From assembly GCA_025997215.1 (NCBI GenBank), contig BNUH01000016.1, positions 1 to 52,754 of the forward strand: DNA of 52,754 nt, in the 5' to 3' direction. Source of the DNA: Clostridia bacterium (GTDB taxonomy: Bacteria; Bacillota_A; Clostridia; Christensenellales; Aristaeellaceae). The notes beneath the pieces were generated by a model. That model was not told the DNA's origin and ran no database searches. It saw only the letters and a program-made list of their open reading frames with translations. Position numbers and translations under genes: made by a program. Below are positions 15,646-25,495 of the stretch, one piece after another. Positions within the stretch are counted from its first letter, which is position 1; each line of letters starts with the position of its first letter.

Positions 15646-16911
15646 ATGCATTGGAAACAACGGATTAACCAAGACGCGCAGAAGGAAAACAACTTGGCGC
15701 TTGTCATTCGGGCGATTCACAATGATCCCGATTGCAGCCGCGTGCGCTTGGTGGAGACGGTCAGCCTGAAACAGGCGACGATCACGAAGATCGTAAAGCA
15801 ATTGATGATGTGGGGTCTTGTTTCGGAGACAGAGAAGATTGACAATCCGCAGACCGTGTCGGCGGGGCGCAAGCCCGTGCGGTTGAAGCTCAACAGCGAT
15901 AAGTATTTGATCCTCTCGGTGCGGCTGAACCGCGACTATCTGCGTGTCGCTCTGTTTGATATCATGGGCGGCCTGATTCAGATGAAAGAGGTGCCTATCG
16001 ACGCATTTTACGGCGCGCGCGCATCTATGGACCGCATGAAAGAGATGATTCATGAACTTGTCAACTCAGTGGATATCCCCATACTGGGTGTTGGCGTGGC
16101 GCTCCCAGGGCCGTTTGACGCCCGCAATAACCGTATTACACTGATGAGTGGTTTTCCGGGATGGGATCAAATCGACATCAGCGGTGAGCTCCGCGAGCTG
16201 CTTGGCTTGCCTATATTTTTAGACCACGACGCCAACTGCGGCGCTTTGGCTGAACAATGGTACGGCCATCACACCCATGACGGCAACTTGCTTTTCGTGG
16301 CTTGTGACCGAGGCATAGGAGCCGGTCTCATCATTGACGGGCGAATCTATCGCGGAGCGCTGGGCTTTGCCGGAGAAATCGGCCATACTTCCATTGATAT
16401 CAACGGCCCAAGATGCGAGTGCGGGAATCATGGATGCCTTGAGCTGTATGGCTCTACACGCGCGATGGAACAGGAATACAGGCGCGTTAGATGTGATCCG
16501 CTGCTCCCGTCGATCACCACCACACCCATCACCGCGAGACGGATTCTGTCGATGGTGCGGGGAGGGGATGCTGCGGCATGTCAGGTGTACAGACGAACCG
16601 TCAGCTATCTGGCCTTTGGTCTGGTCAGCGTTATCAACACGCTCAACCCCAACGTTGTTGTTTTTGGTGACCCGCTCGTGAATGGCGGCGCTTTATTCCT
16701 CGAAACTGTTCAGCAGGTATTGCATAGCTACCTGATGAAGGATGTATATGACAACCTGACCATCATGGTCAGCGGATTGCGCGGCGACACGATGCTGCTA
16801 GGCGCGAGCGCGCTGGTGCTTGAGCGTATGCTCGACCAGCCCAGCGCCGCTTTCGGGGATGTCGCGGAATCCGCAGCGGATGTGTGGCAAGAAGAGCCGT
16901 CCGCCAGCTAG
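15646..16911 (+). CDS. ROK-family transcription regulator (XylR/NagC type)
   Basis: ATG 15646 follows GGAAGG. The 421-residue protein has an N-terminal winged helix (residues 15-60: LALVIRAIHNDPDCSRVRLVETVSLKQATITKIVKQLMMWGLV). Next is the ROK sugar-binding domain with FLDHDANCGALAEQWYG and GIGAGLIIDGRIYRGALGFAGEIGH. The zinc motif C257-E-C259-GNHG-C264-LE follows. The DNA-binding domain separates it from ROK kinases. It is first in its operon and divergent from the importer, so it probably controls both through the shared motif at the two promoters. Confidence 0.9.
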   Translation: MHWKQRINQDAQKENNLALVIRAIHNDPDCSRVRLVETVSLKQATITKIVKQLMMWGLVSETEKIDNPQTVSAGRKPVRLKLNSDKYLILSVRLNRDYLRVALFDIMGGLIQMKEVPIDAFYGARASMDRMKEMIHELVNSVDIPILGVGVALPGPFDARNNRITLMSGFPGWDQIDISGELRELLGLPIFLDHDANCGALAEQWYGHHTHDGNLLFVACDRGIGAGLIIDGRIYRGALGFAGEIGHTSIDINGPRCECGNHGCLELYGSTRAMEQEYRRVRCDPLLPSITTTPITARRILSMVRGGDAAACQVYRRTVSYLAFGLVSVINTLNPNVVVFGDPLVNGGALFLETVQQVLHSYLMKDVYDNLTIMVSGLRGDTMLLGASALVLERMLDQPSAAFGDVAESAADVWQEEPSAS

Positions 16912-16932
16912 CGTCCACAGTGAGGAGGTTCT

Positions 16933-18756
16933 ATGATCGGTACAATCAAGCCCTTGCAAGGCGCGTGGGCGTTTACTCTCCAGATCCATCCCGAATCCGA
17001 TGCCACGACGCTAACCCTACGGACGGGCGAGACAGATTTTCTGACCGTCAAACGCGAGGGTGACGGTTTGACAGTCGATTTCTCAACCACGCCGGACACG
17101 GCAGCTATGAGCGAATCGTCCTACGAACCACCCGCGTGGCAGTATAAAGTGCTTCGATCCAATAATACATTTACCTTGCGTGCGCCGTCGCAAACCGAGA
17201 TTCGTTTTGAATGGCATCACTTCAGCGCTCGCCTTTTTCAAGACGGTCTGCTGACGGATGAAGAGTGGCCGCTAGGGATTCTGCCCAAAGGCGACTGGAC
17301 GTTTGACACGGGCGAAGGGTGCGATTTTGCTCTCGTGCCACCTGATCCCTCCGCTGTTTCTGAAGACAACCGGCGTACGTTCGCCATGCAGTACTATCGC
17401 GCGCCTGGGTTGAACACAGGTGTAGGCGACTGTATGCCTTATGCCAGGGACGGGCGCTGGTGCTTGTATTATCTGTTCGACCGCCGTGGGCATCGCAGCA
17501 AATGCGGGCTTGGGGCGCATCAGTTCGCGCAGATCTCTACGGCTGATCTGAAAACGTGGACGGAGCATCCCTTAGCGATCGGCATCACCGAGCAGTGGGA
17601 AGGCTCCATCTGCACTGGCTCATTGATTGAGAAGGATGGGACGCACTACGCGTTCTATGCTGTACGTATGTCCGACGGTTCGCCGGCGAAACTGACCTGC
17701 GCACGGAGCCAAGACGGGGTTCATTTCACGAAATCCGGCCAGTACTTCTCCTTACGCGACCCCTACGAACCCGTGTCGGCAAGAGATCCCAAGGTATTCC
17801 TTGGCGTGGACCAACAATACCATATGCTGGTCACCACGTCTTTAACGAAACCCGGCCGTTATCAGGGCTGCTTGGCGCACCTTGTCAGCCGAGATTTGCT
17901 GTACTGGGATCAGCTGGAACCCTTCATCGTGCCAGGATACGCGGACCAGCCAGAGTGCAGTGACTATTTCGAGTGGAATGGCTGGTACTACTTGGTCTTC
18001 TCCAATTTCGGGACCGCGCGTTATCGGATGTCACGCCAGCCGTTTGGGGCATGGCAAAAACCAACATATGATATCTTGGATTCTGTCGAAAATCAAGTAC
18101 CGAAGACGGCATTATTTCAAAACCGCAGGCTGATCACCGGGTTTCTAGCGCGCATGCGCCCAAAGAAGGGCAGCGAGCTGAAGTATGGCGAGTGCGAGCG
18201 TTCCTATGCCGGAAACGCTATCACGCATGAATTGTTCCAACGTGATGATGGTACGCTCGGCGTGAAGGTTGTGGACGAGATCATGCACCATGGTGTTTCG
18301 TTGGAGACGAGACAATCGCTGTCTCTCACCAGTGACACGGGCCGCTTAGAACAGAGCATAGCGGATGGGTTGAGGAGCTTTCATCTCAAGGGAACGCTGT
18401 CTGGCTCCGGCTGCTTCGGGCTGACGCTCGCGTATCCAGGTGGGCAAGAACACATCATCGAGTTTTCGCCAAGCAGTGGCAGCGTAAACATCTCGCGTCC
18501 CGGTCAGGATTTCGTACGTGCCGACGGCAGGAATCGTCTTGAGAACGCTTGCGGCTTAAGCGGGAAAATAGGCATAGACTTAACCGTAGTTGAGGATATA
18601 TTCGACTTGGTGTTCTCAAACGGACAAGCGATGGTGATGCGCCTCATCAGACACGATGCGGACAGCATCCACCTATCCGCGTTCGCGCGAGACGGCGGCC
18701 TGTTGCTGTCAGATATCGAGCTAACTTCCCTGGAAGCGAATGTGAGTGGAGTGTGA
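16933..18756 (+). CDS. GH32-like glycoside hydrolase, divergent subgroup
   Basis: ATG 16933 has GAGGAGG upstream. The 607-residue protein has an N-terminal beta domain (~150 residues), a five-bladed propeller and a C-terminal beta-sandwich. Two GH32 motifs are clear: R284-D285-P286 (SARDPKVF) and the acid/base E341-C342 (PECSDYF). The canonical WMNDPNG is replaced by VGD166CMPYARDG, so D166 is the likely nucleophile. No signal peptide is present, so it is cytoplasmic and acts on imported oligosaccharides such as fructosides. It sits directly before the kinase at 18763. Substrate cannot be told from motifs. Confidence 0.8.
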   Translation: MIGTIKPLQGAWAFTLQIHPESDATTLTLRTGETDFLTVKREGDGLTVDFSTTPDTAAMSESSYEPPAWQYKVLRSNNTFTLRAPSQTEIRFEWHHFSARLFQDGLLTDEEWPLGILPKGDWTFDTGEGCDFALVPPDPSAVSEDNRRTFAMQYYRAPGLNTGVGDCMPYARDGRWCLYYLFDRRGHRSKCGLGAHQFAQISTADLKTWTEHPLAIGITEQWEGSICTGSLIEKDGTHYAFYAVRMSDGSPAKLTCARSQDGVHFTKSGQYFSLRDPYEPVSARDPKVFLGVDQQYHMLVTTSLTKPGRYQGCLAHLVSRDLLYWDQLEPFIVPGYADQPECSDYFEWNGWYYLVFSNFGTARYRMSRQPFGAWQKPTYDILDSVENQVPKTALFQNRRLITGFLARMRPKKGSELKYGECERSYAGNAITHELFQRDDGTLGVKVVDEIMHHGVSLETRQSLSLTSDTGRLEQSIADGLRSFHLKGTLSGSGCFGLTLAYPGGQEHIIEFSPSSGSVNISRPGQDFVRADGRNRLENACGLSGKIGIDLTVVEDIFDLVFSNGQAMVMRLIRHDADSIHLSAFARDGGLLLSDIELTSLEANVSGV

Positions 18757-18762
18757 GGCGTG

Positions 18763-20262
18763 ATGCCCTGTTATCTTGGTATCGATCTTGGGACATCCGG
18801 CTTGAAGGCAGCCTTGGTGCGCGCTGACGGCACAATCTTGAGTATCGGATACCATGGGCTCGGCATTGACGTGCCCTATCCTGGCTTTGCGCAGCAAAAC
18901 CCGGATATTTGGTGCGAGGCGGCACGAGACGCTATAGCACAAGCCGTACAGCAGGCGGGGATACCGGCTACCAATATTCGCGGTATCGGATTTTCAGGCC
19001 AGATGCATGGGCTTGTCGCCTTAGGGGAAGACCGAAAACCACTCTACCCAAGCATCATCTGGTGCGATCAGCGGTCCGCGAAACAAAGCCAGCGTGTTCG
19101 CAAGGATATTGGCATAGACCAGCTTGGCAAATGGACACAAAACGCCGTCTGTCCCGGCTTCCAACTAAGCACCATTCTATGGCTGCGTGATGAAATGCCG
19201 GAGCTGTATGATCAACTTCGATCCGTCATGCTTCCCAAAGACTACCTGAGAATGTGCATGACCGACGAGATCGCAACCGAACCAACGGACGCTTGCTCCA
19301 CGCTGATGTACGACTGTGCGCGCCAAGACTGGAGTGAGCCGCTGCTCAATCGCTTCGATATCCCAGATTCGATCTTGCCCGACGCGAAACACAGACCTTA
19401 CCAAACAGCCGGTCGGCTCACTGCCCATGCAGCGGAGTATTTTGGCTTAGCGGAGGGTACGCTCGTTGCATTTGGCGGCGGCGACCAACCCATGCAAGCG
19501 ATCGGAAATGGGATTCTGCTACCCGGCGACGCCTCTCTCACGCTGGGGACCGGCGGTCAGATTTTCGTGCCCACATCCGCGCCGGTATATGATCCGATAC
19601 TTCGCACCCATACGTTTTGTCACGCGCCAGAAAACCGATGGTATGTCATGGGCGCGACGCTGGGTGCTTGCTTGTCGCAAAACTGGTTTCTGGAAAAAGT
19701 CTTATGCACTAAGGATTACAAAACGCTGGACGCCGAGGCTTCCCAAGTCGCTCCCGGCTGTGAGGGGCTAATTTTCCTGCCCTATCTGACAGGCGAACGG
19801 ACGCCGCATATGGACCCGCAAGCAAAAGGCGTATTTTTTGGGCTTACGCTTCGGCATGAACGCGCCGCAATGGTACGCGCGGTCTTAGAGGGCGTCGCGT
19901 TTTCTTTGCTAGACGCGATGGGCGTCATTACCCAATTGAACCTGCCAATCGATCGGTTGATTTTAGCCGGAGGCGGCGCGACGAGTAGCCTTTGGCGTCA
20001 GGTCATCGCCGATGTGTTTCATCGTCCTTTGTATTCGTCAGCTATGCGTGAGGAAGCGGCGCTCGGTGCTGCGATCTGCGCAATGGTCGCGTGCGGCGAG
20101 TATGCGTCCCTGGAGGAGGCGTGTGGTGCGATTGTGCGTTATGAAGAGGAATACGTCCAGCCCAACGAATCGCGGGCTGAGGTATACCGCGAGCAGTACG
20201 CGCTTTTCAAAGACCTATATCGTGTAAACGCGCCGCTGATGCACCAAACCGGAGGTATATAA
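18763..20262 (+). CDS. xylB: FGGY-family sugar kinase, xylulokinase-like
   Basis: ATG 18763 (or the GTG just before it) begins 6 bases after the GH32 stop. The 499-residue protein starts CYLGIDLGTSGLKAALV (first phosphate loop), and has the XylB-type GIGFSGQMHGLVAL, WCDQRS and VAFGGGDQPMQAIG with the expected catalytic Asp in GGGD. LTLGTGGQIF (second phosphate loop) and LILAGGGATSSLWRQVIADV (adenosine site) complete it. Typical XylB reads GGGDNA, so QP is a small departure. Activity: ATP-dependent phosphorylation of D-xylulose or a similar ketose. In a GH32 operon another ketose is conceivable. Confidence 0.85.
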   Translation: MPCYLGIDLGTSGLKAALVRADGTILSIGYHGLGIDVPYPGFAQQNPDIWCEAARDAIAQAVQQAGIPATNIRGIGFSGQMHGLVALGEDRKPLYPSIIWCDQRSAKQSQRVRKDIGIDQLGKWTQNAVCPGFQLSTILWLRDEMPELYDQLRSVMLPKDYLRMCMTDEIATEPTDACSTLMYDCARQDWSEPLLNRFDIPDSILPDAKHRPYQTAGRLTAHAAEYFGLAEGTLVAFGGGDQPMQAIGNGILLPGDASLTLGTGGQIFVPTSAPVYDPILRTHTFCHAPENRWYVMGATLGACLSQNWFLEKVLCTKDYKTLDAEASQVAPGCEGLIFLPYLTGERTPHMDPQAKGVFFGLTLRHERAAMVRAVLEGVAFSLLDAMGVITQLNLPIDRLILAGGGATSSLWRQVIADVFHRPLYSSAMREEAALGAAICAMVACGEYASLEEACGAIVRYEEEYVQPNESRAEVYREQYALFKDLYRVNAPLMHQTGGI

Positions 20263-20264
20263 CA

Positions 20265-21899
20265 ATGGCAAGCAAAGAATTCATAATATCAGAAGGTTAT
20301 CTGCATTTGCCGGTAGATCCGCTAGCGAAAAAGCGGTATATTCGTGTCTCTGCGCAAGGGCGGCAAATCGCAGAGTTTCATGTTAGCGTCACCCAGTCCA
20401 AACCCGCTTTTTATTGCGCGTTGGCCTTGACGGCGTATCTGGGGCAAACTGTGGTTTTGGAGTCTGACGAGGAGATAAAGGACGTGCTGAACGGCGTCGT
20501 CCCGGGCGGGCCCATCGCACAAGGGAATCCGCTCTACCCTGATCTTTACCAGGAACGGCTTCGTCCGCAGTACCATTTTTCATCTCGACGCGGATGGCTG
20601 AATGATCCCAACGGACTGGTTTTTTGCCAGGGCCTCTATCACTTATACTATCAGCACAATCCATTTGGAACCGATCACGGTGCTGTCAACATTCATTGGG
20701 GGCACGCCGTGAGCACTGACGCCATTCATTGGGTCGAGAAAGACGACGCCATAGCGCCGCCGAACCGTGAGACGCATATCGCCTCCGGCAGTGCGCTTGT
20801 GGACGAAGAAGGCGTGGCGGGTTATGGGCCAGACACTATCATCTCCGCTTTTACCGCGCTAGGATCCATGGATTATCAAGCCGATCCACCCCGCGTGCTG
20901 CCGAGCAAGGGTCAGATGCTGGCATACTCCGTCGATGGAGGCGATACCTATTCCACGTTTCCTTTAGCGCCCGCGATCCCCACGCAGGATGGCAAGAGTT
21001 GGCGCGACCCGCGGTTGTTTCCTCTCGCGGAAGGCGGGTTTGGAATCGCCGTGTATGAGACGGACGAGACGGGCAATTGCGTGAGTTTTTATCAGTCCAA
21101 AGACTTCCACCATTGGTTCCGCACGTCGCGCGCGCGGGATCTCTATGAATGCCCGGATATCTTTAAGCTCAAGACCCAAGGCGGCGAGACCGTCTGGGTG
21201 CTGTATGGCGCGGACGGCACCGCGCGGCTCGGCTGCTTCGAGAACGGGATCTTTACGCAGTCTGGGCCTCGCATGCCGCTGGATTATGGCGACAGCACAT
21301 ACGCTGGTCAAACTTGGATGGGTCTTGGTGATGAAACGTCACGCACCCACATCAGCTGGGTGCGCGGGATGGGCGGCAATGAAGGCTGGGGCAGCAGCAT
21401 GGGCTATCATGGGATGCCATTCAGCCAATGCATGAGCCTCCCCTGCTTGCTCACGTTGGAAAACAGGCCCACTGGTATGGTAGTCTGCCGCAATCCTTTG
21501 CCATCGATCGCTTCCCTGCGCAGCACCGCACAAACAATCAGTCTGCATGGTGGTGATCCACTCAGCATACCGATCCAAAGGGAAGGCGACGCGGATCTTC
21601 GGATCGAGTCGAGCGCAGAAGTGACGATCCGCTTTGGGCGCGTTGCTATTGTATACGATCCAAAACACCAGCGGATTGATTTTTCGAATACCCAATCGGT
21701 CTTTCTTCAGGATCCCGCCGCGCTGTGTCTGCGCTTACTTACGGATCGGACGACAGCGGAATTTTTCATAGACCACGCATATTCGGCTACATACACCATG
21801 GATACTGAAGATGTCACCCTACAAATTACAGGCCAGGACGTACAAATATCCGGCGCAATCTATGCGATGAGCAGCGTTTGGCGACAACATGATGCGTGA
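20265..21899 (+). CDS. GH32 fructosidase (levanase/inulinase/sucrase type)
   Basis: Starts 2 bases after the kinase stop, with GGAGGTATATAACA before ATG 20265. All three GH32 signatures are present: WLND114PNG (nucleophile), SWRD248P (transition-state stabiliser) and YE295CPD (acid/base). The five-blade propeller covers about residues 100-410, with a C-terminal sandwich and an extra N-terminal beta domain of ~95 residues as in levanase-like members. No signal peptide: it hydrolyses beta-fructosides inside the cell. Its stop overlaps the start of the activase gene, tying the two in translation. Confidence 0.9.
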   Translation: MASKEFIISEGYLHLPVDPLAKKRYIRVSAQGRQIAEFHVSVTQSKPAFYCALALTAYLGQTVVLESDEEIKDVLNGVVPGGPIAQGNPLYPDLYQERLRPQYHFSSRRGWLNDPNGLVFCQGLYHLYYQHNPFGTDHGAVNIHWGHAVSTDAIHWVEKDDAIAPPNRETHIASGSALVDEEGVAGYGPDTIISAFTALGSMDYQADPPRVLPSKGQMLAYSVDGGDTYSTFPLAPAIPTQDGKSWRDPRLFPLAEGGFGIAVYETDETGNCVSFYQSKDFHHWFRTSRARDLYECPDIFKLKTQGGETVWVLYGADGTARLGCFENGIFTQSGPRMPLDYGDSTYAGQTWMGLGDETSRTHISWVRGMGGNEGWGSSMGYHGMPFSQCMSLPCLLTLENRPTGMVVCRNPLPSIASLRSTAQTISLHGGDPLSIPIQREGDADLRIESSAEVTIRFGRVAIVYDPKHQRIDFSNTQSVFLQDPAALCLRLLTDRTTAEFFIDHAYSATYTMDTEDVTLQITGQDVQISGAIYAMSSVWRQHDA

Positions 21900-22620
21900 G
21901 CAGTTGCGTATTTTTCAAAAGGGATTCAATTTCTCACAAGACGGTCCAGGGAATCGTTTGGTTTACCATCTGCAAGGATGCAACCTCAGATGCTCTTGGT
22001 GTGCGAACCCAGAAAGCATGGACATTCAAAACCCCGCCAGTACGGTGGTAGATGTATCCGCATTGGTGGACGAGGCGGAGCAGGCGCGCATGATCTTCCT
22101 GGATGGCGGCGGGGTAACCTTCTCGGGCGGTGAACCCACCGTGCAATGGGAAGCGGTTTCGCTTGTGACACGTACGCTTAAGGAAAGAGGGATCAATACT
22201 GCGCTGGAGACGAACGGTACACATCCGCGTTTGCGTGAGATCATCGATTGGGTTGATCATCTCTATATTGATCTCAAGCATTATGATGATCGTCGGCACC
22301 GCGCGCTGACTGGCTGTGGCCTCTCGGAGATAGTCGCGAATATTCGGCTTGTCGTGACGACGCGTGATGATCTGACCATACGGATCCCTTTTATCAACCA
22401 AGTGAACGCGTCGGACGCGGATGTGTCGTCTTTTGCTGCACTGCTAAAAGGACTTGGCGTGAAACGGATCGAACCGTTGCGATATCATGAGTATGGAAAA
22501 GAAAAATGGATCAAAGCAGGCAAACCGTACACTGTCGAAAACGGACATTTGTCCGATGGCAGCTTTAATCATATTTTAGACCAGTTTCGTGACACAGGTT
22601 TCGTCGTGTCACAATCGTAA
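21892..22620 (+). CDS. Radical-SAM glycyl-radical-enzyme activase
   Basis: Two tandem ATGs (21889, 21892) overlap the GH32 stop. The protein of 242-243 residues has C31-NLR-C35-SW-C38, the CX3CX2C motif that binds the [4Fe-4S] cluster and S-adenosylmethionine. It continues with VTFSGGEPT (GGEP motif), ALETNGT, DHLYIDLKHYDDRRHRALTG and RIPFINQVN, all typical of PflA/GRE-activases. It lacks the extra two-cluster ferredoxin insert of larger activases such as those for glycerol and choline lyase. It must activate the enzyme at 22659 by removing H from its Gly. Confidence 0.93.
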   Translation: MREQLRIFQKGFNFSQDGPGNRLVYHLQGCNLRCSWCANPESMDIQNPASTVVDVSALVDEAEQARMIFLDGGGVTFSGGEPTVQWEAVSLVTRTLKERGINTALETNGTHPRLREIIDWVDHLYIDLKHYDDRRHRALTGCGLSEIVANIRLVVTTRDDLTIRIPFINQVNASDADVSSFAALLKGLGVKRIEPLRYHEYGKEKWIKAGKPYTVENGHLSDGSFNHILDQFRDTGFVVSQS

Positions 22621-22658
22621 CTCCCGCGTAGTACCGCATCGTTTGAAGGGAGAAACAC

Positions 22659-25043
22659 ATGATGCAGGCAGTCAATCAGTCCACCCTCATATCCGATTTA
22701 GCGAAAAAGCTATACCAGGAGGAACGGTCTCTTCCGGAACTTAACGGATGGTTCTTGGCAAAAGAAGCTATGCTTCAAGTGGAAAAAAGCCATCCCGATC
22801 TCTCCGAAGAGAGGCGCGCGGTGCTGGGCCTTGAATCGATCATCGACACGTTACCTTTGTCCCTCAGCGAATATGCCGTGTTCGCGGGAACCCAAAGGGA
22901 CGCGTTCGCGCCTACATATGCATTGATAAACCCCGCGTTCAAAGTAGAGACATTCTCTGGATACTGTGATCCTAACGCTGTTTTTGATGATATTCAGCCC
23001 AACGATCGGATTGACCAAGCGCGCATCCAGCGGGCGCGCGCGCAGGCGGCGGATACGGACTACGTACGTGAACTATCCGGCGTGTACAGTCAATTCAGCC
23101 CGTATACAGACGAGGTGGTGTTCTTTGTCGAGCAAGTGACTGGCCACCTCATTCCAGATTTTCGCCCGGCTCTCCGCGACGGCGTATACGCGTTACATGA
23201 GCGGATTGAGGCGAAAGCCAACCTTGCCGAATCCAGTGGCCAAAACGACCAAGCTGAGAATCTTCGATTGTTTGGCCAAGCCTTGATGTGTGCTGTTCGG
23301 TTAGCGGAGCGGTACGCGAGAATCGCACGTGACCAGCGTGTCAACGCGTCGGGAGAACGCGCGTCGCAGCTAGATCATCTCATCGACATGCTCGAACATG
23401 TACCCGCATATGGCGCACGCAATCTGCGGGAAGCGATTCAATCCTATATGCTTCTATGGCAAGTCATGTGCGTCGAGCAAGCGCCAAACCCATTCGCGTT
23501 CTCCGTCGGCAACGCGGATTCTATCTTTGAGCCGTATCGAGCGATGGAAAACACAACGCGCGAAGAGACTGCCGCGTGGTTCAAGCATTTTCTTGTGTTC
23601 TTCAATGTGGGCAGCCGCAGCTGGGCAATCTCTCAAAACATTTTGCTCGGCGGCCGTGACATGAAGGGCGATGATCGAACAAATGAAACGACATACGCGC
23701 TGCTGGACGCGTATTATGATATGAATTTACCACAGCCGATTCTATCTGTTCGCTTACATCAAAACACACCGGACGCGCTCTACCGCGCGATGGGGTGGTT
23801 CTTCTGCACTCCGGGCATGCCAACACCCTCTCTGTTTAATGACGATACGATTCTGCCGATGCTGACGCGATATGGAATCGATCCCAATGATGCCGTCGAG
23901 TACGCCATTGCCGGCTGCCAAGAACCTCTGATCATGGGGAAAGAGAATGGGAATACCACAAACAGCTGGCTCAATCTCGCCAAGGTTCTGGAGCTGGTAT
24001 TATGCCATGGCGAGTCAGCCGTCACCGGCCGAACGTTGATTCCGCTCGAAAAGCCTGATGCGACGGAGCTGTTGAGTTCGGTCCGAGAGCGGTTTTATCG
24101 TCTGCTGGAATCCGTGTTGAGCGAGATGGCGGAGGCAGCGAACCGCGCGACACATGCGATCTCCCACCTGCGCGTGCCCTTCCTAAGCACATTCATGGGC
24201 GGAGCGGATACGGGCTGGGATACGCGCGACACCGCCCATCAAGGAACTCGGTATAATGCCAGCGGCTGCTTGATTCATGGCCTCTCAGTCGTCGCCGACT
24301 CATTTGTCGCGGTAGATCACCTGTTGCGAGAACAGCCAGAGGACGCGGAGCGGTTGCTGTCAGCGTTGCGAGACAATTACGCACATGATCAGTCCATTCA
24401 TGAGTTTGTGAAGTCCTGCCCCAAGTTTGGCAACAATTTAGATGAGCCGGACCGGGAAGCCATTGAGATCGCGAAACGCGTATCCAATTGCGTGCGTCAA
24501 TTGCGTAACAACTGGGGGCAACCCTTCCGCGCGGACTGGTCGACACCTACGACGCATTTGCTGTACGGGTACTGGGTCGGCGCACTACCTGACGGACGCT
24601 CGGCGAGGGATATGCTCAGTTATGGCGTCGATCCACTATATGGCGACGCATATCAGGGCCTAGGTTTCCGGATGCTATCTGCTCTGAAACTGCCATACAT
24701 GGAGTTTAACGGCGGGTATGCCTCTCACTTGGGTGTTGATCCGAAATATTTTCGCTCGGACACAATGGATGAGAAGGGCATCGAAATGAAACGGCGCGTC
24801 ATCGCCCCATTGTTTTTCAACCCGCAGAATGAGAACGATTCACCCTTCTATCTCTATATGAATGTGACCACGCCTGAGATCTTGCGACGTGTGCTTGCGA
24901 ACCCGAAGAAATACGCGCCAAGCGGTGTGTATATCATGCGTATCCATGGTACGTTTGTGAATTTCCTGGATCTGTCACCTGCGATTCAGGAAGATATCAT
25001 TACACGCCTAGATACACACGCGTCGCGGATGGAGGACGCGTAA
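22659..25043 (+). CDS. Glycyl radical enzyme of unassigned type
   Basis: ATG 22659 has a GAAGGGAG site upstream. The 794-residue protein has the PFL-like barrel: LPQPILSVRLHQNTP, then MPTPSLFNDDTILPMLTRYGI, then the thiyl-radical Cys in YAIAGC420QEP. The glycyl loop is RIHG764TFVNFLDLSPAIQEDIITR, 30 residues from the end. In most GREs this loop reads RVxGY/F; RIHGT is unusual. The Glu two residues after Cys (CQE) resembles the CxE of dehydratase/lyase GREs such as glycerol dehydratase and choline lyase, rather than the CC of pyruvate formate-lyase. So C-O or C-N cleavage of a polyol-like substrate is a fair inference. The partner activase lies 38 bases upstream. Confidence 0.88.
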   Translation: MMQAVNQSTLISDLAKKLYQEERSLPELNGWFLAKEAMLQVEKSHPDLSEERRAVLGLESIIDTLPLSLSEYAVFAGTQRDAFAPTYALINPAFKVETFSGYCDPNAVFDDIQPNDRIDQARIQRARAQAADTDYVRELSGVYSQFSPYTDEVVFFVEQVTGHLIPDFRPALRDGVYALHERIEAKANLAESSGQNDQAENLRLFGQALMCAVRLAERYARIARDQRVNASGERASQLDHLIDMLEHVPAYGARNLREAIQSYMLLWQVMCVEQAPNPFAFSVGNADSIFEPYRAMENTTREETAAWFKHFLVFFNVGSRSWAISQNILLGGRDMKGDDRTNETTYALLDAYYDMNLPQPILSVRLHQNTPDALYRAMGWFFCTPGMPTPSLFNDDTILPMLTRYGIDPNDAVEYAIAGCQEPLIMGKENGNTTNSWLNLAKVLELVLCHGESAVTGRTLIPLEKPDATELLSSVRERFYRLLESVLSEMAEAANRATHAISHLRVPFLSTFMGGADTGWDTRDTAHQGTRYNASGCLIHGLSVVADSFVAVDHLLREQPEDAERLLSALRDNYAHDQSIHEFVKSCPKFGNNLDEPDREAIEIAKRVSNCVRQLRNNWGQPFRADWSTPTTHLLYGYWVGALPDGRSARDMLSYGVDPLYGDAYQGLGFRMLSALKLPYMEFNGGYASHLGVDPKYFRSDTMDEKGIEMKRRVIAPLFFNPQNENDSPFYLYMNVTTPEILRRVLANPKKYAPSGVYIMRIHGTFVNFLDLSPAIQEDIITRLDTHASRMEDA

Positions 25044-25495
25044 TGGATAGGATCATATGCCGTGCAGCCGTTCTAACGGATCTGACGCTTATTCACAAAT
25101 GCGATCGCCATATTTCTGCGAGCGCACTGGAAGAAAAAATCATCCGACAGGAAGTCTTTGTTGCGTATCAAGAGGATCGCCTCGTCGGCTTTTTACGGTA
25201 TGGTTTGTTTTGGGATAATCTGCCTTTCATGTATCAGCTGTTCATCGATCAACCTTTTCGGGGGCAAGGTTTTGGTCGTGCGCTCACTCTCTATTGGGAA
25301 CACCGTATGCGCGATCTAGGGTATGCATTCGTCATGACTTCTTCCCAGCAAAACGAGTATGCGCAGCATTTTTATGAACGCTTAGGGTACCTCGCGGTCG
25401 GCGGCTTTTGCCAGCCTCATGATCCGTATGAAATCTTGTTTACAAAAATGATGTGTGAGGATGGCGATACAAATGGCGTGCAAAGAATTGTATGA
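25043..25495 (+). CDS. GNAT-family N-acetyltransferase
   Basis: ATG 25043 overlaps the GRE stop as TAATG. The 150-residue protein has the acetyl-CoA binding motif RGQGFGRALT and the later helix NEYAQHFYERLGY, both GNAT signatures. The acceptor is unknown. It may acetylate a pathway by-product or be a passenger, but the one-base overlap shows co-translation with the glycyl radical enzyme. Confidence 0.85.
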   Translation: MDRIICRAAVLTDLTLIHKCDRHISASALEEKIIRQEVFVAYQEDRLVGFLRYGLFWDNLPFMYQLFIDQPFRGQGFGRALTLYWEHRMRDLGYAFVMTSSQQNEYAQHFYERLGYLAVGGFCQPHDPYEILFTKMMCEDGDTNGVQRIV

